From an uncultured Clostridia bacterium (GTDB taxonomy: Bacteria; Bacillota; Clostridia; Christensenellales; UBA1242), in the NCBI GenBank assembly GCA_944381135.1, contig CALWJY010000015.1, positions 62,001-126,000 on the forward strand: 64,000 nucleotides of DNA. Reading direction: 5' to 3'. Under the pieces are notes generated by a model, which saw only the letters and a list, made by a program, of their open reading frames with translations, was not told the origin of the DNA and searched no databases. Position numbers and translations under genes: made by a program. This document shows positions 9,047-18,896 of this stretch, in pieces. Every line of letters begins with the position of its first letter. Position 1 is the first letter of the stretch.

Positions 9047-10219
9047 ATGGAAGAAATTGTGATTAAAAATCTGACAAAAGATTATGGCGATGGCCGAGGC
9101 ATCTTCGACCTCAATTTTTCCATAAATAAGGGCGAGACTTTTGGCTTTGTCGGGACAAATGGTTCTGGAAAAACCACAACGATTCGAAGCGTCATGGGTT
9201 TCATCAAAGCGGACAAAGGGGAAGTCACTGTGCGCGGACTTGATGCATGGAAAGACGCCGAAGCCATCAAAAAATTTGTCAGTTACATCCCTGGCGAAAT
9301 TGCCTTTCCAGACTTGCTTTCAGGAAATGAGTTTTTGAAAAATCAAGCAGAATTTCAAGGACAAAAAGACACCTCAAAAGCACAGCAATACATCAAACGC
9401 TTGAAACTTGACCCATCTGCCCCTTTGAAGCGCATGAGCAAAGGCATGAAGCAAAAAACCGCAATCATTGCCGCCCTCATGAAAGATGCAGACATCCTCA
9501 CTTTTGACGAACCAACAACAGGTCTTGACCCGCTGATGAGACGCGAATTTTTGAAAATTGTCAAGGAAGAAAAAGCAAAAAACAAAACAATCTTCATTTC
9601 CAGCCAATCTTTTGAAGAATTGGAAGAAACATGTGACCGTGTCGCCCTCATCATTGATGGAAAAATTGTTGAGATTGCCGATATAAATCAACTTCACAAT
9701 TCCGAGTTCAGACAATATAAAGTTGAGTTTTTAAATGAAGAAGATTATGATTCATTCAAAAAACTTAAATTCAACATCATTCGCGACCAAAAGCAATACA
9801 ATCAAGTGACGGTCAAAGTTGAGAAGAAAAATGTCAAAAAACTGTTTGAAGCACTGAAACCCTTTGCAGTCAAGTTTATAAGTGAAGTCAATGTGACGCT
9901 TGAAAAACACTTCAAAGAGAAACTCAATGTTTTGCACAAGAAAGTCATTCCTTTTGAACTGACGAAGAAAGATATTAAAGCGCTGAAACATCAGCAAAAC
10001 TTGGAAGAAAATCAAGAAAACACAAATCTTGACAACAAACAAATTGACAAGTCAAACAACAAAACAGATGAAAATTTGAATGACAAACCAGACAATGAAT
10101 CAGAAACTAAATCGGAAACCAAATTGGAAAACAATTCGGAAGAAACGTTAAATGGAAATCAGAAAAAGAATTTAAGCAAGAAAAGTCGTTCAAAAAAGGA
10201 GGTTAAAAATGTTCAGTAA
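9047..10219 (+). CDS. ABC transporter ATP-binding protein, subunit 2, with divergent H-loop and long charged tail
   Basis: A 390-residue paralogue of the preceding ATPase. Walker A GTNGSGKTT, signature MSKGMKQK and Walker B ILTFDEPTTGLDP are present, but the H-loop reads SSQSFEEL, with Gln in place of the switch His found in subunit 1. After the accessory domain there is a tail of about 75 residues made almost only of Asn, Lys, Glu, Asp, Ser and Gln, likely disordered. ATG 9047 follows AGAGGAA; an in-frame Lys-rich upstream extension from 8936 has no ribosome site and is rejected. The 177-bp gap from subunit 1 is A-rich with repeated GCAAAAATTTT. The 3' end overlaps the permease start by 11 bases. 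Confidence 0.9.
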   Translation: MEEIVIKNLTKDYGDGRGIFDLNFSINKGETFGFVGTNGSGKTTTIRSVMGFIKADKGEVTVRGLDAWKDAEAIKKFVSYIPGEIAFPDLLSGNEFLKNQAEFQGQKDTSKAQQYIKRLKLDPSAPLKRMSKGMKQKTAIIAALMKDADILTFDEPTTGLDPLMRREFLKIVKEEKAKNKTIFISSQSFEELEETCDRVALIIDGKIVEIADINQLHNSEFRQYKVEFLNEEDYDSFKKLKFNIIRDQKQYNQVTVKVEKKNVKKLFEALKPFAVKFISEVNVTLEKHFKEKLNVLHKKVIPFELTKKDIKALKHQQNLEENQENTNLDNKQIDKSNNKTDENLNDKPDNESETKSETKLENNSEETLNGNQKKNLSKKSRSKKEVKNVQ

Positions 10220-11753
10220 ACCACTTTTCAAACAATCATGCAAAGCAAACGGAATGTTGTGGGCAATCATCACCGCCGCAACCTGCATTATGCTTGCCGT
10301 TTTGGTGCTTGTGATGGGCAACTCAAACATCTCACAAATTCAAGACTCTTTAGGTGGTGCAATCACAAGAAATGTTGCAGAAGCGCAAATTGAAAGATAC
10401 AGCATGAATTTCTATTACACCCTCAACACCTCACTGCAACAATATGACACCTATAACGGTGCACTTTCAGGGTTCTCTGGGATGATTTTCAGTGCTTATG
10501 AAGAAAATCTCCAAGAAGAAACCTCAGGCTCTGAAGCAACTGACGAGCAGAAACAAACAGCAATTGAAAACACAATGGCAGAGCCTTCACTTTCACTCAT
10601 TCCAGCGGACTATCAGCCAATCATTCGAAGCATTTTGGAAACATATGCCTTTGGAAATGTCTCTCAAGAACAAGCCATTTCAATCGTGCTTCAAAACACA
10701 ATTGTCAGTGCCGTGTATGACAACGCCTATGCCCAAACACAAGACGAGACCTCTGCAGCACTCACCTCAGGAATTGTGCAAAACGGACTTTCGGCATATG
10801 TTGCACAAAAGTCAACAGCAAATTTGGATGCAGACACTTTCTCAGAAAATTTCATTCCAACCGCCATGACTGCAACCTTTTCTCAAGCCTTTGAAGAATA
10901 TGAAATCACCTCTGATGAAATTCAGGAAATTTCCGAAAATGGCATAACCAATTTTCAAGCGCAAATTTACATCAAATATGGTGCCGATGCAGATTTGACA
11001 AGCCTCAATTCCACCGAAGTGACAACACTTATCAACAGTTTAACAGAAAGTTTGATGGACGAACTTCCAGACGATGTCTCAGGTTCTTTGGAAGAACTTG
11101 GCGACATGGACATATTTGCACTTGTTGTTGGAGAAATCTTCTTCAAAATTGCCGGCATTTTGCTTCCAATGATCTACATCATCATGACTGCAAACTCGCT
11201 CATCTCTGGTCAAGTGGATTCGGGCTCCATGGCATACACCCTCTCCACACCAATCAAAAGAAAGTCAGTTGCTTTCACACAGATGTGCTATCTCATGCTT
11301 TCAGTTTTTGCAATGTTTGTTTGCACAACAATTGTCGGAATTGTCTGCCTGCAATTTGTCAAACCTGAAGTCGCCACAATCAATGCAGGGCAAATGGCGC
11401 TATACAACCTTGGCGCTTTTGTGACATTGTTTGCAATTTCTGGAATATGCTTCCTCACCTCCTGCATCTTCAACCGAAGCAAAACTTCCATGGCAACCGG
11501 CGGCGGAATTTCAATGTATTTCCTCGTGGCAACAATCTTGGGTCTGTTTGGCGCAGGGTCGTTCCCCTCCATGATTCGAATTGACGCCATGAACATTTTT
11601 AACTACACAACAATCATTTCGCTTTTCGACACAACTTCAATCTTGGCAGGAACGCTGACTTTCCTTTGGAAATTTGCCATTCTGCTTACAATCGGAATTG
11701 TTTGCTTCATTGTCGGAACTCATGTATTTGACAAGAAAGATTTGCCGTTGTAA
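10209..11753 (+). CDS. ABC-2 type permease subunit of the exporter
   Basis: A 514-residue membrane protein: one membrane segment near residues 17-37, an extracytoplasmic domain of about 280 residues rich in Gln, Thr and Glu, then about five membrane segments. Motifs such as SGQVDSGSMAYTLSTPIKRK are typical of ABC-2 permeases, where this loop contacts the ATPase. AAAGGAGG precedes ATG 10209, which lies inside the end of the second ATPase gene, so translation is coupled. Probably pairs with both ATPases to make one asymmetric exporter. Role in drug or peptide efflux is inferred from family only. Confidence 0.88.
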   Translation: MFSKPLFKQSCKANGMLWAIITAATCIMLAVLVLVMGNSNISQIQDSLGGAITRNVAEAQIERYSMNFYYTLNTSLQQYDTYNGALSGFSGMIFSAYEENLQEETSGSEATDEQKQTAIENTMAEPSLSLIPADYQPIIRSILETYAFGNVSQEQAISIVLQNTIVSAVYDNAYAQTQDETSAALTSGIVQNGLSAYVAQKSTANLDADTFSENFIPTAMTATFSQAFEEYEITSDEIQEISENGITNFQAQIYIKYGADADLTSLNSTEVTTLINSLTESLMDELPDDVSGSLEELGDMDIFALVVGEIFFKIAGILLPMIYIIMTANSLISGQVDSGSMAYTLSTPIKRKSVAFTQMCYLMLSVFAMFVCTTIVGIVCLQFVKPEVATINAGQMALYNLGAFVTLFAISGICFLTSCIFNRSKTSMATGGGISMYFLVATILGLFGAGSFPSMIRIDAMNIFNYTTIISLFDTTSILAGTLTFLWKFAILLTIGIVCFIVGTHVFDKKDLPL

Positions 11754-11885
11754 AATTCAACAAACAACAGTTTGTGGACACAAGCATTTAGAAATGAATA
11801 AATTTAAAATTGAATTTAAAATATCGATAAAAACACATAAAAACAAAATATAATCAAAAACTCATTTAAAATTGACAATTTCTTA

Positions 11886-11914
11886 AAAAAATCGCAAAAA
11901 TTTTGCGATTTTTT
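11886..11914. terminator. bidirectional terminator between the ABC operon and ligD
   Basis: A perfect inverted repeat AAAAAATCGCAA / TTGCGATTTTTT with A/T-rich flanks on both sides, located between two convergent genes. It can stop both transcripts. Confidence 0.8.
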
Positions 11915-11978
11915 ATTTTTGCTTAATTTTAGATTTTGCAAAACCTATAATTTTACCGAACCACAATAAAAACAAATC

Positions 11979-14642
11979 TCATTTGTTTGTTTTCAAGTTT
12001 TGTTTAACCTTGAAGAAATCTCGCCAAGGGTCTGGCTTTTCAATACGCTCCAATGCGCTTTTTGCGTTAATTTCGTTAGGTGCAATTTTGTCAAGTTCGT
12101 TCCACGAAATTGGCATAGAAACCTTCGCCCCTTCTCTTGCCCTCAAAGAATATGGTGCCACACTTGTTGCGCCGCGCGTGTTTCGCATAAAATCCACAAA
12201 AATTTTCCCTTGCCTTGATTCCTTTCGAATGTTGGTGGTGTATCTCTCTGGCCATTTACTTTCCATCAGATGAGCCACACTTTCAGCGAAATCATGAAAA
12301 ACATTCCAATCAGCCTTTGGAACAAACGGAACAACAACATGATATCCCTTTCCTCCGCTGGTTTTGAGAAAAGCCCTAAGCTTAAGCCCATCAAGAATTT
12401 TCTTCAAATCTTTCACACCCTGCCTCACTCTTTCAAGTCCCAATTTTTCGTCCGGGTCGAAGTCAAAAACCATCATGTCTGGACTCTCCAAAGTTTTTAC
12501 ATGACTTCCCCAAGCGTGAAACTCAATTGTGCCAAGTTGCACTTGCTTGACAAGTTGTTGCGCACTGTCAACATAGAAATATTCTTCCGTTTTCCCCTCT
12601 TCATTCTCAACTTCAACTCTCTCAACATCCTCATTTTCCATAGGGTGTTTTTTGAAAAAGGAATCTTTCAGCGCGTGACACCTAACCACACTAAGCACCC
12701 GCCTGGAAATGTATTGCAACATTCTTTTTGAAACTTTTTCATAATATTGTGCCACTTCCATCTTGGTTGTTTTAGGTTTCTTGAAAACAACACGATTTGG
12801 ATTGGAAATTTCAACATCCAAAATCAAATTTTTCTTTGACGATTTACCAATTTTTTCTACTGCAACATAGTTTTGTGCAGTTTGAACGCTGTTTTTGCTT
12901 GTTTTTTTATCATTTTTCTCAACACTTTGGTTTTTTGCATCATCTTTCAAACCCAAAAGAGACTTTTTGACATGTGAAGTGGACTCATTTTGCTTTGAGT
13001 TATACTTTCTATTTTTGACATTTGTTTCCTCTTCGCTTTCATCTTTTACATCAACCTTAGTCCCCTCAAACACAACTTCCCTTGCTTTCTTGTCTTCTCT
13101 CAACCCCTTGAAACTTGCTTGACGCAAGAGGTGTTCTTTTGTAAGTTCCGCATATTGAATTTCTGCAACAAGTTTAGGTTTAAGCCAAACAACATTTTCG
13201 TCTTTCAAAGGAAAATTTTTCAAATAAGTGCGTTTGGTTCTCAATTTTTCAAACATTTTTAGAAGTTTCTCGGTTATTTTTTTGTCAAGACCTGTTCCTG
13301 CACGACCAAAATAATTCAAAGAACCATTTTCATATGCTCCCAAAATCAACGAACTAAGTTCTTTTTTATCAGAAAAATCATAGCCTGCAATGACGAACTC
13401 TTGACGATTATAGCACTTGCATTTCACCCAATTTTCATCACGCAAAGAATCATATTTTGAAGTCTTAACCTTTCCAACAATTCCCTCAAGTTTCAATTTT
13501 GATGCAAGTTTGAAAAATTGCTCTCCTTTTCCAACAATATGGTCGCTGAATTTCAAATTTTCTGGCGCAACTTTCAAAAGGTCAGAAAGCAGTTGCTTGC
13601 GTTTCAAAAGCGGAAAATTTCTCAAATCTTTCCCTTCCAGCGCAAGCAAATCAAAAACCATATAAACCGGTTGTGCATCACCGCCCTTTAGGTGATTTTG
13701 CAAGGCTTGAAAATCAGAGCGTCCTTGCTGGTCTGTCACAATAATTTCTCCATCCAAAACAAAGGCTCTTCCACTTGCAAGTTGCGTTATTGCGCTTGCA
13801 ATTTCAGGAAATTTACTTGTGAAATCTTTATGGTTTCGTGTAATCAAACGCGTTTCACCATTTTCTGTGAAGGCAACCATTCGAAAACCATCATATTTAA
13901 TCTCAAAAACATATTCATTCCCACTTGGAACAGCGTCCATCATCTTGCAAAGTTTCACATCAACTTCATCAAATGGATTCTTTTTTCCATTTTTTTTGAT
14001 TTTTTTAAGCGTTTTTACCTTATTTTTCTCTTGTTTCTCAATTTTTTCTTTATTCTCTTCCATTTTCTTTTGGTTTTCTTTTTGCTTTTCATCCATAGCA
14101 ATTTCGGTCATAGTTCTTCCCGTTTTGACACTTGTGACAAAATTGGAAGTGCCATTTTCATCAAGCGCAAACTCATCTCGCTCCTTAATCAAAAGCCAAT
14201 TTTTCGGGTCTTTTTCAAGCCTAACAATCGTCCATACACCTTTAAGTCTCTTGCCAAACAACTCAAATTTAAGCACTCCCTCTTTCAGTCCTTTTTGAAA
14301 ACTTGCAGTTGGCTTATATGTGCCATAATCCCACAGCATAACAGTGCCACCGCCATATTCTCCCTTTGGAATGACACCCTCAAAGTCGGCATAATCAAGT
14401 GGATGGTCCTCAACCATAACTGCAAGGCGTTTGTCTTTTGGATTGTATGAAATGCCTTTTGGAACAGCAAAACTGATCAGCACTCCTCCCCATTCCAACC
14501 TAAAATCAAAGTGGTCATGAGATGCAATGTGATGCTGAACTGCAAAAACTTTTTTTCTTGACTTTGTCCTGTCAATTTTTCCAGATGGTTCTGATGTCTT
14601 GTCAAAATTTCTTTTTGACTGATATTTTAAAAGTTTTTCCAT
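11979..14642 (-). CDS. ligD: multifunctional end-joining ligase LigD (phosphoesterase-ligase-polymerase)
   Basis: An 887-residue LigD for non-homologous end joining with Ku. Domain order: 3'-phosphoesterase (residues about 20-160; QHHIASHDHFDFRLE, EDHPLDYADFEGVIPKGEYG), a Lys/Glu-rich linker (180-225), ATP-dependent ligase (230-525; nucleotidyl-lysine in EIKYDGFR, near residue 249), a second charged linker (525-605), then the primase-like polymerase (610-875; acidic pair in VFDFDPDE, and SGGKGYHVVVP). All three catalytic centres look intact. Pol at the C-terminus matches the Pseudomonas order rather than the mycobacterial one. No strong ribosome site: TATATT lies six bases before ATG, so the transcript may be leaderless. 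The ku gene is 7 kb away on the same strand. Confidence 0.95.
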   Translation of the reverse strand: MEKLLKYQSKRNFDKTSEPSGKIDRTKSRKKVFAVQHHIASHDHFDFRLEWGGVLISFAVPKGISYNPKDKRLAVMVEDHPLDYADFEGVIPKGEYGGGTVMLWDYGTYKPTASFQKGLKEGVLKFELFGKRLKGVWTIVRLEKDPKNWLLIKERDEFALDENGTSNFVTSVKTGRTMTEIAMDEKQKENQKKMEENKEKIEKQEKNKVKTLKKIKKNGKKNPFDEVDVKLCKMMDAVPSGNEYVFEIKYDGFRMVAFTENGETRLITRNHKDFTSKFPEIASAITQLASGRAFVLDGEIIVTDQQGRSDFQALQNHLKGGDAQPVYMVFDLLALEGKDLRNFPLLKRKQLLSDLLKVAPENLKFSDHIVGKGEQFFKLASKLKLEGIVGKVKTSKYDSLRDENWVKCKCYNRQEFVIAGYDFSDKKELSSLILGAYENGSLNYFGRAGTGLDKKITEKLLKMFEKLRTKRTYLKNFPLKDENVVWLKPKLVAEIQYAELTKEHLLRQASFKGLREDKKAREVVFEGTKVDVKDESEEETNVKNRKYNSKQNESTSHVKKSLLGLKDDAKNQSVEKNDKKTSKNSVQTAQNYVAVEKIGKSSKKNLILDVEISNPNRVVFKKPKTTKMEVAQYYEKVSKRMLQYISRRVLSVVRCHALKDSFFKKHPMENEDVERVEVENEEGKTEEYFYVDSAQQLVKQVQLGTIEFHAWGSHVKTLESPDMMVFDFDPDEKLGLERVRQGVKDLKKILDGLKLRAFLKTSGGKGYHVVVPFVPKADWNVFHDFAESVAHLMESKWPERYTTNIRKESRQGKIFVDFMRNTRGATSVAPYSLRAREGAKVSMPISWNELDKIAPNEINAKSALERIEKPDPWRDFFKVKQNLKTNK

Positions 14643-15028
14643 AAAAAGAATATATCCAAAAATTTAAAATATAAAATTCAAAGAAATAAATCAATCTAAA
14701 TTTTAAATTTAAAATAAAATAAATTTAATTTATTTTTTATTTTTTGATTTAATTTTTAATTTATTCTTTAATTTATTTTTTAACTTGTTTTAATTTAATT
14801 TTACTTTTTTGTTTATTTCTGTTATTTAATTTGTTTTTTGCTTGTTTTTATTTGATTTTTCGCAAACAAAATCTAATTATGTCAAGAATTTTAAATTTTT
14901 ACATTTTTTATCAAAAATTTATTAAAATATTAACAATATTTTATATTTTTTTATTATTTTGCTAATTTTCATTAAAAATAATGTTTTTATTTTTAAAATT
15001 CGTTTAAATTAATTTTTATATAAATAAA
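14643..15028. other. gene-free, very AT-rich spacer
   Basis: About 390 bases between ligD and the collagen-like gene composed almost entirely of short permutations of AATTTATTTT. No ORF with a ribosome site, no RNA gene and no clear regulatory site was found. The part next to ligD may hold its promoter but no convincing -35 box could be assigned. Confidence 0.6.
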
Positions 15029-15060
15029 AAAGACAGGAAGCAATAAAACTTCCCATCTTT
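15029..15060 (-). terminator. terminator of the collagen-like gene
   Basis: On the minus strand AAAGATGGGAAG pairs with CTTCCTGTCTTT (12 pairs, two G-U), 8-base loop, then a T-run, 22 bases after the stop codon. Confidence 0.85.
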
Positions 15061-15082
15061 AATTCATAAATCAATAAGATTT

Positions 15083-16301
<1,219 letters not shown>

Positions 16302-16405
16302 TAACATTTTATGTGAAAAACAAAGAAAAGTGAATGATTTGCAAGTTCAACAATCACAAACACACAAAACCATTTGCACACATATAAGATTGAAAGGAGA
16401 AAATT

Positions 16406-16690
16406 ATGAAAAATCACTATAACACCCTTGACACAAACAACATAGGCAAACTTTCGCTTGCGCAAAACACTCGTGCGGACATAATTGGAGAATTGGATGC
16501 AATAATTCAATATGAAAATCACATTGCAAGTTCAAATGACAGCATTGTAAACAAAACACTTCAAGACATCGTTGCAGAAGAAAAAGTGCATGTCGGGCAA
16601 CTTTTTGGACTTTTGTTCTATCTCGACCCTGAAAGCCAAACCCAATTTGAAAAAGGATTAAACGAATTTTATTCCTCAAATCAATCATAA
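16406..16690 (+). CDS. small ferritin-like protein resembling encapsulated ferritins
   Basis: A 94-residue helical protein. GELDAIIQYENHI followed about 30 residues later by AEEKVHVGQL gives the E...E/ExxH iron-ligand pattern of half-ferritins (EncFtn-like), and the DP motif plus terminal helix also fit that family. Such proteins need to dimerise to form a di-iron site and oxidise or store Fe. No encapsulin shell gene and no encapsulation tail is visible nearby. AAAGGAG before ATG 16406. It is divergent from the collagen-like gene across 135 bp, so both may be sporulation genes; this is inference. It could instead be a rubrerythrin-like or CotJC-like coat protein. Confidence 0.65.
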   Translation: MKNHYNTLDTNNIGKLSLAQNTRADIIGELDAIIQYENHIASSNDSIVNKTLQDIVAEEKVHVGQLFGLLFYLDPESQTQFEKGLNEFYSSNQS

Positions 16691-16775
16691 AATGTGTCAA
16701 CTTTAAGACAATTGCAAACACATCTTTAAACCAATAATGCAACTTATTCTTATCTGTTTTGAGACTTAAATTGAA

Positions 16776-16802
16776 AAAATAAGCAGACAAACTGCTTATT
16801 TT
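16776..16802 (+). terminator. terminator of the ferritin-like gene
   Basis: AAAATAAGCAG / CTGCTTATTTT stem with a 5-base loop, running into a short T tract. Confidence 0.8.
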
Positions 16803-16817
16803 TGATTAAGAACACTC

Positions 16818-16846
16818 TTGAATTTTAAATTGATGTATGATATAAT
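16818..16846 (+). promoter_or_regulatory. promoter giving a probable leaderless mRNA
   Basis: TTGAAT (16818-16823), 17-bp spacer, TATAAT (16841-16846), then six bases and the ATG of the GNAT gene. A normal start-point distance puts +1 on the A of the start codon. No ribosome site lies between. Confidence 0.75.
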
Positions 16847-16852
16847 CAAGTC

Positions 16853-17455
16853 ATGGAAAACAAATTTTCAATTAACAAAAATTTCAGACTTTCCAACGAA
16901 AGAGTTGTCAAGTTGTGTTTCATCTCAACGAAAGACGATTTCCTCATCTGCGCACTTAATGACAGTGGAACTTCTGTTGGAAAATGCCGATTTGAGATTA
17001 TTGACAAAACCATTCATCCCCTAAACAAAAGGCAACTCCAAAAATTTTCTCACCATTATAATGAAGGCGGTCAATCAGAAAATCCATTGTTTTTGGTGAA
17101 AGAAAAAAATGTAAACAATGGTGAAACGCGTTCATACATCACAACAAAACGTCCACAAACTCCACCAACATCCGACGCGACAACCTCCTCAACAAAGGTT
17201 TGCAAACTGCAAAGCATTGAAGTTCTTTCAGACGAATTTTTTAAAGTTGGGCTTGGAAGTGCCATGTTTAAAGAAATGGAAAAATTTGCAAAAACGCAAA
17301 ACTGCACACAAATTGAAGCATGGTTTTCGCCATATGGCAACTTTTGGTCGGGCTCACAAGGATTTTACACAAAAAACGGCTTCAAAATTGAAAAAGATGA
17401 AAATGGAACAGTTTTCGCCACAAAAGAAATTGTGTCTTTTAGGCAAAAAATCTAA
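16853..17455 (+). CDS. GNAT-family N-acetyltransferase
   Basis: A 200-residue protein. The C-terminal half carries the acetyl-CoA binding motif (VGLGSAMFKEMEKFAK, the V/I-x-x-x-G-x-G-x-A region) and the later GFYTKNGFKIEKDENG that closes the GNAT fold. The first 100 residues are unrelated to anything recognised and contain a Thr/Ser/Pro-rich loop (TTKRPQTPPTSDATTSSTK) that may be disordered. Substrate unknown. The start codon is positioned by the promoter only: no Shine-Dalgarno sequence exists, and translation probably begins on a leaderless transcript. Convergent with the MFS gene, with 5 bp between the two stops. Confidence 0.75.
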   Translation: MENKFSINKNFRLSNERVVKLCFISTKDDFLICALNDSGTSVGKCRFEIIDKTIHPLNKRQLQKFSHHYNEGGQSENPLFLVKEKNVNNGETRSYITTKRPQTPPTSDATTSSTKVCKLQSIEVLSDEFFKVGLGSAMFKEMEKFAKTQNCTQIEAWFSPYGNFWSGSQGFYTKNGFKIEKDENGTVFATKEIVSFRQKI

Positions 17456-17460
17456 AAATG

Positions 17461-18708
17461 TTATTGCTCTAAACTTGCCATTTCATTTGAATTTTCTTTT
17501 TTCATTTGCTTGATCAACTTATCATATCTTGACTTAGAGCGGATTAAGAAAACTCCAGAAACATTGAAAAGCAGCCCAATTGCACAGATTATAATCATCA
17601 AAATATTTGCCGAAGGAATCACTTTATATAGCAACAAAATTATTAAATAACCCACTATATAACCTATGTTTGCATATAAATCATACATAAAATGATGTTC
17701 TCTCTTAAACGATTCAAGTTCTTGAACCTTTATGGTGTTTAACCTTGTTGAATATAAGTCGTTTTCATAAAGCCTTTCAAACATATAATGAATGACTGAA
17801 AATATCACAAAAGAAACAAAACTTGTCCAAAACGCAATTAATATGCAAGATATACTAATCATAACTAACGACAATATTATGTCGAACTTATAGTTTTTTG
17901 AATTCATAAAACAAAGAAGAGTGATTATTGTCAGCGCCGCAAAAATTGAAGAATAACTACCCAAAGAATATTCCGACCCAACCTTCAAAAATAATATGAC
18001 TGGAAGAATCGTATAAATCGTTCCACCCATGGAAAATCTGAAAAAACCATAACATAGATAGAAGTCTTTAACATGAGGATATTTACATGCCTTTTTGCAA
18101 TATGTTTTCAGTTGTAGTTTGTTGTCATTAGCATCAAAATCTTGCATAAAAATGGAAAGCACAAACATGCAAACAGCAACAATTCCAATTATGATAAACA
18201 GCCATGTGTATGACAATTTATCAATAATCAACCCGCTTAAAAATGGAGCAGCAATCTTTGTTAAATTTGAAAAAATTGAACTTTTTGCCATAAACTTTTT
18301 GGAATCTTTTGAAGATGTTGCTTTCATTTCTCCTATTTCATGAGGACATCCAAAGCATGAATTTGCAAGTTCTTGAAGAAAATAAAACAACAAAATAATG
18401 GGAAAAGTTGGTGATTTGATTAAAAGACAAAGAATAATCAAAATCGCATCAGAAACAAAACTTAATCTATAAATGATCATAGCGTTGCGTTTATTAATTA
18501 CGTGAAGAACCACAACTGAGATAATTTCAGCGAAAATAATAGAAAAGATCAATGCACATAAATATAATTCCAAATTACTCTCTAACGAGTTGAATATATA
18601 GACATTAAGAAAAATGGTTGAAAATGTGACCATAATATTTCTTAATAATTTTTCACAGATCAATATCGCTTTTTGTTTTTTGTTGTTTTCTTTTATCTCT
18701 TGTAGCAT
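17461..18708 (-). CDS. MFS-type transporter, substrate unknown
   Basis: A 415-residue protein with about twelve hydrophobic helices in two groups, separated by a charged loop (FMQDFDANDNKLQLKTYCKK), consistent with the major facilitator superfamily. A weak loop 2-3 motif is present (VINKRNAMIIYRLSF). A charged C-terminal tail ends NEMASLEQ. Base composition is clearly more AT-rich than the flanking genes, which may mean recent acquisition. The start is uncertain between 18714 and 18708; 18708 gives proper spacing from AGGA, and TATAAT at about 18728-18733 would make the more upstream ATG 18729 part of the promoter. Confidence 0.75.
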   Translation of the reverse strand: MLQEIKENNKKQKAILICEKLLRNIMVTFSTIFLNVYIFNSLESNLELYLCALIFSIIFAEIISVVVLHVINKRNAMIIYRLSFVSDAILIILCLLIKSPTFPIILLFYFLQELANSCFGCPHEIGEMKATSSKDSKKFMAKSSIFSNLTKIAAPFLSGLIIDKLSYTWLFIIIGIVAVCMFVLSIFMQDFDANDNKLQLKTYCKKACKYPHVKDFYLCYGFFRFSMGGTIYTILPVILFLKVGSEYSLGSYSSIFAALTIITLLCFMNSKNYKFDIILSLVMISISCILIAFWTSFVSFVIFSVIHYMFERLYENDLYSTRLNTIKVQELESFKREHHFMYDLYANIGYIVGYLIILLLYKVIPSANILMIIICAIGLLFNVSGVFLIRSKSRYDKLIKQMKKENSNEMASLEQ

Positions 18709-18844
18709 AAACATTTTTCCTATTTGCATTATAGTTAAAACAAAATTGTGATGGTATTTCTTTCATTTTATATGATATCATAAAACAACGAACAAAACGT
18801 TTTTCCGACAAAAATTTACAAGTGCCAAGTTTTCAGTTTTTAGC

Positions 18845-18878
18845 AAAAAGCATTTGATGTTTAAATCAAATGCTTTTT
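18845..18878 (-). terminator. terminator of pnp
   Basis: A perfect 14-bp stem AAAAAGCATTTGAT / ATCAAATGCTTTTT with a 6-base loop. Placed 19 bases after the pnp stop; on the minus strand it is followed by a T-run. Confidence 0.85.
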
Positions 18879-18896
18879 TAAAACAATCTCTGAGAC

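Noticed and set aside
8866..9066. Lys-rich 66-codon frame between the two ABC ATPase genes
   Set aside because: Only A-rich low-complexity DNA; no ribosome site, and it overlaps both neighbours.
13692..14450. 252-codon frame antisense to ligD
   Set aside because: Phe/Leu-rich mirror of Lys/Glu-rich coding sequence; no ribosome site.
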